Both the position numbers and the translations under genes were made by a program. A model generated the notes under the pieces. It saw only the letters and a list, made by a program, of their open reading frames with translations. It had not been told where the DNA came from and made no database searches. From assembly GCA_027485695.1 (NCBI GenBank), contig JAIXQO010000002.1, positions 496,001 through 560,000 of the forward strand: 64,000 bases of DNA. The letters are read 5' to 3'. Positions 63,928 through 64,000 of this stretch are shown here, piece by piece. This DNA is from Pseudomonadota bacterium. GTDB taxonomy: Bacteria > Bdellovibrionota > UBA1018. Position 1 is the stretch's first letter. Each line of letters starts with the position of its first letter.

Positions 63928-64000
63928 ATGAAATCAGGACGATTTCGCGCCGACTTGCCTGCCAAAAACCAAAAAGGTCAGGCGACGCTCTTCATCGCGA
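63928..64000 (+). CDS. Start of a plus-strand gene, possible TadE/TadG-like protein
   Basis: An ATG at 63928 (another in frame at 63913) opens a frame reading MKSGRFRADLPAKNQKGQ and then ATLFIA to the window edge. A basic N-terminus followed by KGQATLFIA resembles the start of Tad-type pseudopilin-like or related membrane proteins, but only 24 codons are visible. GGGGTGG lies seven bases before 63928, favouring that start. A TTGACA at 63871-63876 lacks a good -10 box. Confidence 0.45.
   Translation, partial: MKSGRFRADLPAKNQKGQATLFIA

Overview
The window reads as chromosomal DNA of a Bdellovibrionota-type (Bdellovibrio-like) bacterium. The grounds are a TIGR02147/DUF4423 regulator, a family largely confined to Bdellovibrio relatives and Fibrobacter; a heavy load of exported hydrolases and short exported proteins of unknown function; Gram-negative lipoproteins and an OmpA-type porin; and an alternative chemosensory locus with MCP-like receptors. 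Base composition looks mid-50s % GC, with a visibly AT-richer stretch around 41-53 kb. I saw no tRNA, rRNA, CRISPR array, insertion sequence or phage gene.

Layout. 0-7.5 kb (minus strand): a truncated subtilisin-like protease, recJ, then secF, secD, yajC and tgt, a conserved tRNA-modification/Sec-translocase block. 7.6-12.8 kb: small exported proteins, a trypsin-like protease, an MBL hydrolase, queA and an AgmX/PglI-type lipoprotein. 13-15 kb: a regulator of the TIGR02147 family translationally coupled to an exported protein and preceded by two perfect inverted repeats on one helical face. 15-24 kb: a SpoIID-domain protein, a metzincin-like protease, an M48 lipoprotein protease, an ABC-F ATPase and a second trypsin-like protease. 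22.6-26.6 kb (minus): an NfeD protease, slipin, beta-lactamase-fold hydrolase and short-protein operon.

27.8-33 kb (plus): a tight four-gene cassette of a PEP-synthase-like dikinase, an MFS transporter, an ATP-grasp ligase and an exported HAD phosphatase. It resembles a small-molecule synthesis, protection and export unit. 33-40.7 kb: an exported protein, a metallophosphoesterase, aspartate kinase, an M1 aminopeptidase lipoprotein and a small ferredoxin.

41-53.3 kb: a chemosensory locus. It holds an MCP-like receptor, a divergent family-3 solute-binding protein, and one overlapping transcription unit of histidine kinase, two single-domain response regulators, a soluble Aer-type PAS protein with a degenerate MCP-like tip, CheA, CheW, a Cache-type MCP and a single polypeptide carrying CheR, a receiver and CheB. 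This is the most unusual system in the window.

53.3-64 kb: a methyltransferase, an Mrp/ApbC ATPase lacking the usual C-terminal cysteine pair, a GDPD phosphodiesterase, a choice-of-anchor A lipoprotein and an OmpA protein. These are followed by lipA, a 2-oxoacid dehydrogenase E2, lpd and lipB, so lipoate synthesis sits beside its user enzyme, with no E1 gene in view. The start of another plus-strand gene ends the window. Two copies of a structured repeat with compensatory stem changes lie at about 19.8 and 54.3 kb.
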